A stretch of 40,189 bases of DNA from a virus: positions 1 through 40,189 of the IMG/VR virus record IMGVR_UViG_3300021961_000226; one strand, written 5' to 3'. The notes below the pieces were generated by a model, which searched no databases, was not told where the DNA came from, and worked only from the letters and a program-made list of their open reading frames with translations. The position numbers and the translations under genes were made by a program. This document shows, in pieces, positions 37,401-40,189 of this stretch. Numbering within the stretch: the first letter of the stretch is position 1; each line of letters begins with the position of its first letter.

Positions 37401-37461
37401 ATTGGTTGGCTAATAGTGTAATACAACTTTACATAGTGTCATACAGTGCCAACCAAAATTA
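37401..37461 (-). repeat. Inverted half-site pair with GTGTAATAC and GTGTCATAC
   Basis: ATTGGTTGGC (37401-37410) and GCCAACCAAAATT (from 37449), 38 nt apart. AGTGTAATACA and AGTGTCATACAGT lie inside. ACCTGTCGTCGGATTATG precedes the pair, as at other cassettes. Confidence 0.82.
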
Positions 37462-37498
37462 GGTTCTGCGCGCAACAGACGAACAATCTTTCGAGCAA

Positions 37499-37530
37499 TA
37501 AAAAAGGGTAACATTTCTGCTACCCTTTCC
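37499..37530 (-). terminator. Intrinsic terminator, AGAAAT loop on a different stem
   Basis: Minus strand GGGTAGC-AGAAAT-GTTACCC, then six T. The stem differs from the common one but the loop is kept. Confidence 0.9.
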
Positions 37531-37552
37531 ACCACAACCGATGTTAAACCAA

Positions 37553-38101
37553 TTAAATCGACAAGTAGAGGCGGTTGTGATTATACAATGCAACTGCGTT
37601 TTCTTCCGCAATTTTACCATACTCTCTTTTTATGTTTTCGTACATAATGTCTTGTGGTTCGTTGATACACTCCGATAAAAGTTCACAAAAACCATAGTTA
37701 CTTTCATCAACTTCATCTTGTTTAGTACCAGGTAAACCACAATAGTATGCCTCCCCAACTTCGGAGATAAACATTCCACTATAAAAACCTTTTAGTCCAA
37801 ATTGGTTAACGAATTGGTCTGCGTTACACCAAATAAAGATTGAGTTATCTTTTTTAGATAAAATGTCAACCATTGATTGGTCAATAATAAAACCTCCCGT
37901 TTTAGGAAATTGTCCAACCGAGAACAACCCCATAGGTGCGCCGTGTCCACACATCATTACTCGGTCGTGTTCTTCAATCAGTTTTCGGAGTTCGTCTTTT
38001 GTTACACCACCCGTAATAATTGTCTTATTCGGTATTGGATTGTACACAATATCCAAGAATTGTGTTGATTTGTCTTTTGGGTGAATTACCAATGTTTTCA
38101 T
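37553..38101 (-). CDS. Conserved protein, possible clan CD (caspase-fold) relative
   Basis: A 182-aa protein. DRVMMCGHGAPMGLFSVGQF at 46-65 places a His-Gly after a hydrophobic strand, and SIFIWCNADQFV at 87-98 places a Cys after the next. This is the order of the His/Cys dyad (H53, C92) in caspase-like clan CD peptidases. FIIDQSMVDIL lies between. GFYSGMFISEVGEAYYCGL follows. I know similar GHGxPxGLF proteins only as uncharacterised. Peptidase activity is an inference; the pocket residues are not identifiable. Confidence 0.6.
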   Translation of the reverse strand: MKTLVIHPKDKSTQFLDIVYNPIPNKTIITGGVTKDELRKLIEEHDRVMMCGHGAPMGLFSVGQFPKTGGFIIDQSMVDILSKKDNSIFIWCNADQFVNQFGLKGFYSGMFISEVGEAYYCGLPGTKQDEVDESNYGFCELLSECINEPQDIMYENIKREYGKIAEENAVALYNHNRLYLSI

Positions 38102-38121
38102 TTATTGTCGATTTTAGAATA

Positions 38122-38183
38122 CAAAGATATAACGAGTTTTTTATTTTACCAAATTTATTTTTGTATTTGTTGCCAATCTACCA
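38122..38183 (-). promoter_or_regulatory. Promoter with phased TTGGC element (N18)
   Basis: Minus strand: GGTAGATTGGC ending 38172, 18 nt, TTTGG (38149-38153), 19 nt, TATCTTTG (38122-38129). Confidence 0.84.
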
Positions 38184-38216
38184 AATTTTCTGAGGAGAAG
38201 ACGCTGCGTCGGAAGA

Positions 38217-38288
38217 AATTAGGTTGGCTCACTTTACATATTAGTAGGTTTTTACTTTACACTTTGCAAGATTCCGCCAACCAAAATT
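38217..38288 (-). repeat. Inverted half-site pair, 47-nt spacer
   Basis: ATTAGGTTGGC ending 38228 and GCCAACCAAAATT from 38276. The 47-nt spacer is about one turn longer than the usual 36-38. AGACGCTGCGTCGG forms a small hairpin on the left. CCTGAACCGTGACTC and GTCAGG form another on the right. Confidence 0.8.
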
Positions 38289-38320
38289 CCCCCTGAACCG
38301 TGACTCATTGTCGTCAGGTA

Positions 38321-38352
38321 AATAAAAAACCCCCACTTTTCAGTGAGGGTTT
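38321..38352 (-). terminator. Intrinsic terminator
   Basis: Minus strand CCCTCACT-GAAA-AGTGGGGG, T tract. It ends the 38358 gene. Confidence 0.9.
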
Positions 38353-38357
38353 CAAAC

Positions 38358-38672
38358 TTAATCTTCAAACTCAAACTCAATTCTTGGGATACCCAACAAC
38401 TCATAATCTTCAAACTCACCCCAATCGGGTTCGGTGTAGTAACGATAACGAATATCCATTGTACCATTTTCGTTCCACCAAATACGGACTTGGGTTCTGT
38501 GGTCGGATATGAAAAAACCTTCCATCCTACTCAACTGATGAATTAGAGGATTCAACACATCATCATCAATAGATACTTTTTCGTTTTCAATAACGAAATC
38601 ATCTACACATTCACATTCCCCATTATAGTCAATGTAAAAATCAATGTAACATTCTTTGTTTGTAGTTGTCAT
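38358..38672 (-). CDS. Hypothetical acidic protein
   Basis: A 104-aa protein: ECYIDFYIDYNGECECVDDF, HQLSRMEGFFISDHRTQVRI, then WWNENGTMDIRYRYYTEPD and EDYELLGIPRIEFEF. It is beta-rich with no recognised family. It is a single-gene unit. Confidence 0.72.
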   Translation of the reverse strand: MTTTNKECYIDFYIDYNGECECVDDFVIENEKVSIDDDVLNPLIHQLSRMEGFFISDHRTQVRIWWNENGTMDIRYRYYTEPDWGEFEDYELLGIPRIEFEFED

Positions 38673-38700
38673 ACGTTTTCAATTAATTGGTTTAACAATA

Positions 38701-38731
38701 CAAATATAAAACAATTCTCAATATAAACAAA
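38701..38731 (-). promoter_or_regulatory. Bacteroidetes-type promoter
   Basis: TTTGT (38727-38731), 18 nt, TATATTTG (38701-38708). No TTGGC close by; TGTATTACAG lies about 17 nt upstream of the -33 box. Confidence 0.78.
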
Positions 38732-38793
38732 TTTTTTTTTTAAAATATTCTGTAATACAATCATACCTGTCGTCTGTACCTTCCCATCTCAGA

Positions 38794-38855
38794 AATTGGT
38801 TGGCACACTTTGGTTTATTTTAACCAAACTATTCCGTTCACGCCAACCAAAATTT
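38794..38855 (-). repeat. Inverted half-site pair, 37-nt spacer
   Basis: AAATTGGTTGGC ending 38804 and GCCAACCAAAATTT from 38842. The spacer contains TTTGGTTTATTTTAACCAAA, itself nearly palindromic, and shared in part with the 39.4 kb cassette. GTTGCG...CGCAAC lies to the right. Confidence 0.82.
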
Positions 38856-38895
38856 CACATGTTGCGCTGCTGTCGACGCAACGTAACCTTCAGAG

Positions 38896-38930
38896 CAAAA
38901 AAAATCCCCGACTTTCGCCGAGGACTTTCC
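38896..38930 (-). terminator. Intrinsic terminator
   Basis: Minus strand GTCCTCGGC-GAAA-GTCGGGGAT, then eight T. It ends the 38952 gene. Confidence 0.85.
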
Positions 38931-38951
38931 ATTCATGAACCAACAAACCAA

Positions 38952-39323
38952 TTACCTACCAAACCTTGTACTTAACGCGACATCAAACGCGGACATGAAC
39001 TTCACTTGATTTTTGATTTCTTCGATTGAAAGTTTGGTGTCTCCATTATCACCAGTTTCATCATCGAAACCCATAATCAATCCATTACCCGCTAAAGGTT
39101 GAGGATAATTCCCCAACTTAAAGAACTTTGTGTCATCATTCATGTACATCAATCCCTCTTCATCTACATAGACATCGTTCTCTTCGTTGTATTGAACTAC
39201 TTCAAAGGTTGAACATTTAAGGTGTCCATAGATACTTGGTAACTGACTACCATTTTCGTTTCTAACAACTTCTACTTCTGAAATTGTTTTGTTTTCAACG
39301 TCGATTAAAATTGCTCTTGACAT
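38952..39323 (-). CDS. Conserved phage-type protein, DUF3846-like
   Basis: A 123-aa protein starting at ATG 39323 (MSRAILIDVENKTISEVEVV); a frame from 39347 runs into the promoter. It has LIDVENKTISEVEV, IYGHLKCSTFEVVQ, VYVDEEGLMYM, FKLGNYPQPLAGNGLIMGFDD. The VDEEGL and PLAGNGLxxG boxes recall DUF3846-type proteins; the family name is tentative. Function is unknown. Confidence 0.72.
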   Translation of the reverse strand: MSRAILIDVENKTISEVEVVRNENGSQLPSIYGHLKCSTFEVVQYNEENDVYVDEEGLMYMNDDTKFFKLGNYPQPLAGNGLIMGFDDETGDNGDTKLSIEEIKNQVKFMSAFDVALSTRFGR

Positions 39324-39349
39324 AATTTGTTTTTTTTGGTTTAACAATA

Positions 39350-39407
39350 CAAATATAAAACGATTATTTAATTATACCAAATTTATTTTCATCTTTTTTG
39401 CCAACTT
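39350..39407 (-). promoter_or_regulatory. Promoter with phased TTGGC element (N18)
   Basis: Minus strand: GTAAGTTGGC ending 39400, 18 nt, TTTGG (39377-39381), 19 nt, TATATTTG (39350-39357). Confidence 0.85.
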
Positions 39408-39444
39408 ACCCAACTCAGGAATTCGGGAGATGGGCCCTGAACGA

Positions 39445-39505
39445 AATTTGATTGGCGGACTTTGATTTATTTTAACCAAACTTATACCTACCGCCAAACA
39501 ATTTT
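39445..39505 (-). repeat. Inverted half-site pair, 36-nt spacer
   Basis: AAATTTGATTGGC ending 39456 and GCCAAACAATTTTT from 39493. The spacer has TTTGATTTATTTTAACCAAA, matching the 38.8 kb cassette. To the left lie CAGGAATTCGGG and AGATGGGCCCTGA. Confidence 0.82.
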
Positions 39506-39538
39506 TGGGATACCCGCTGCAGGAACCACATCTTCTCC

Positions 39539-39566
39539 AAAAAAAAAGAGTGGATTTCTCCACTCT
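39539..39566 (-). terminator. Intrinsic terminator, AGAAAT loop on a different stem
   Basis: Minus strand AGAGTGG-AGAAAT-CCACTCT, then nine T. The loop is the same as in the CCCTCAC terminators, but the stem is unrelated. Confidence 0.93.
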
Positions 39567-39571
39567 CTAAT

Positions 39572-39787
39572 TTAACTTGTCAAAAACCTTTTGTCTTTTA
39601 CAAACTTTAGGTGTCTACACTCCTCAATGGTCAGTCCAACAAACTCATTGGGTGTAAAACTGATTTCATCGGGATAATACTCAAAAAGAAATTGTTCTTC
39701 CCCATTTTCCATTGTAACGAATACTTGGGGCATCGGGTCAAAGAAACTTTTTGGTTGGTCGGTGATACGGGATGATACTACTTTCAT
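39572..39787 (-). CDS. Conserved small protein
   Basis: A 71-aa protein: MKVVSSRITDQPKSFFDPMP at the start, VFVTMENGEEQFLFEYYPDE, then ISFTPNEFVGLTIEECRHLK. The SSRITxQPKSxFDPMPxV start is one I associate with small phage and Bacteroidetes proteins. Function is unknown. It is second in a unit behind the 26-aa membrane peptide. Confidence 0.8.
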   Translation of the reverse strand: MKVVSSRITDQPKSFFDPMPQVFVTMENGEEQFLFEYYPDEISFTPNEFVGLTIEECRHLKFVKDKRFLTS

Positions 39788-39790
39788 GAT

Positions 39791-39871
39791 TTAAATAATT
39801 AAAAGTAAAACAAATGATACGATTAAAATCATATGGATAAAAAATCCTAATAAGTCAATGTTGATTTTCAT
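39791..39871 (-). CDS. 26-aa membrane peptide
   Basis: MKINIDLLGFFIHMILIVSF plus six hydrophobic residues: essentially one membrane helix. It begins 4 nt after the -7 box and ends 3 nt before the next gene, so it heads a two-gene unit. Confidence 0.52.
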   Translation of the reverse strand: MKINIDLLGFFIHMILIVSFVLLLII

Positions 39872-39875
39872 AATA

Positions 39876-39907
39876 CAAAGGTAAAACAATTTTATCATTA
39901 TACCAAA
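39876..39907 (-). promoter_or_regulatory. Bacteroidetes-type promoter
   Basis: TTTGG (39903-39907), 19 nt, TACCTTTG (39876-39883). No half-site at N18; an AGATGTGCATCT hairpin lies upstream. Confidence 0.8.
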
Positions 39908-39951
39908 TTTTTTTTTGATTTTTTTCTGAAGGAGATGTGCATCTTGAAAAA

Positions 39952-40007
39952 CTTGGTTGGCGTACGTAATACGATACTACTCATGTGTAATACCGCCAAC
40001 CAAAATC
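39952..40007 (-). repeat. Inverted half-site pair, 33-nt spacer
   Basis: CTTGGTTGGC ending 39961 and GCCAACCAAAATC from 39995. GTAATACG and GTGTAATAC lie in the spacer. TTCCCGCCGCGGGAA to the right is a hairpin. Confidence 0.82.
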
Positions 40008-40044
40008 TCGGATGGATGTTCCCGCCGCGGGAATTTTTCTAAAA

Positions 40045-40075
40045 ACAAAAAACCCCACCATTTCTGGTGAGGTCT
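40045..40075 (-). terminator. Intrinsic terminator, AGAAAT loop
   Basis: Minus strand CCTCACC-AGAAAT-GGTGGGG, T tract. It ends the partial gene at the window edge. Confidence 0.9.
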
Positions 40076-40099
40076 TTCTTGTTGAACCAAAAACAAAGG

Positions 40100-40189
40100 T
40101 TAATTCATACAAAGGTTTTTCATCAAATCGGAAATATGATGTGGTTTGTTGTAGTTAAATTCTTCAAAAGTAACTTCATCAGTCAACTC
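40100..40189 (-). CDS. C-terminal fragment of a gene cut by the window edge
   Basis: The last 29 residues and the TAA (40100-40102) of a minus-strand gene: ELTDEVTFEEFNYNKPHHIS, then DLMKNLCMN. The frame is open to the window edge. The fragment is too short to identify. Confidence 0.6.
   Translation of the reverse strand, partial: ELTDEVTFEEFNYNKPHHISDLMKNLCMN

Noticed and set aside
39966-39984. T7-promoter-like GTAATACGATACTACTC
   Set aside because: It shares only part of the T7 consensus, lacks the initiating GGG region, and fits the local GTAATAC family. No single-subunit RNA polymerase gene is visible.
26378-40007. Integron attC-like sites between single-gene cassettes
   Set aside because: The gene-plus-palindrome layout is superficially similar, but the ends do not fit GTTRRRY/RYYYAAC cores, no integrase is present, and each unit carries its own promoter and terminator.

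Overview
The window looks like part of a large tailed-phage genome (or a phage-like element) with a Bacteroidetes, probably Flavobacteria-like, host. That is an inference from three things. First, nearly every promoter has the Bacteroidetes form, TTTG at -33, about 19 nt, then TAnnTTTG at -7, and Shine-Dalgarno sites are almost absent. Second, the DNA is AT-rich and packed with short genes that overlap or abut. Third, several products belong to families found mostly in phages (GP88, DUF932/TIGR03299, Api92/DUF1281-like, MGCDIH-type, MGLDMYL-type, DUF6915-like). No capsid, tail, terminase, integrase or tRNA gene is visible, so a large plasmid or integrated element is not excluded.

Left half, 1-19.03 kb: almost all genes are on the + strand. 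Recognisable products are a PLP aminotransferase (cut by the window edge), a UvrD-type helicase, a prolyl-hydroxylase-like 2OG oxygenase, a PD-(D/E)XK-like nuclease, a Nudix hydrolase (the one minus gene), a ParB/Srx-fold protein, an LpxH-like phosphoesterase coupled to a GT2 glycosyltransferase, a possible AEP-primase-like protein next to a CCA-adding-type nucleotidyltransferase, and an ABC-exporter membrane domain without an ATPase. Lipoproteins and tiny one- or two-helix membrane proteins are scattered between them, several coupled by ATGA overlaps. A compact, highly structured RNA (about 11.23-11.42 kb) follows one tiny membrane gene.

Strand switch, 19.03-19.44 kb: convergent non-coding DNA leads into a minus-strand half. 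Its first gene encodes a small, very basic protein with a Lys/Ala/Pro tail and an AP2/integrase-arm-like domain. Directly upstream of that gene lie four direct copies of GCCAAACTAAAT at 45-48 bp spacing.

Right half, 19.4-40.19 kb: minus-strand genes, mostly small conserved phage proteins of unknown function plus GP88, SprT-like, ParB-like, DUF932 and a possible caspase-fold protein. From about 24.6 kb most genes or gene pairs have their own promoter and terminator. The gaps share a repeated design. On the minus strand, a hairpin terminator (often with the loop AGAAAT) is followed by a TTGGC/GCCAA inverted pair about 36 bp apart embedded in short GC-rich palindromes, then by a further TTGGC half-site, then by the next promoter. 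The distance from that last half-site to the -33 box falls into classes of 7-9, 17-19 and 29-30 bp, about one helical turn apart. The motif is essentially absent from the + strand half. This looks like a promoter class controlled by one DNA-binding protein, carried on shuffled regulatory cassettes similar in spirit to the PeSL cassettes of T4-type phages. It is the most interesting system in the window.
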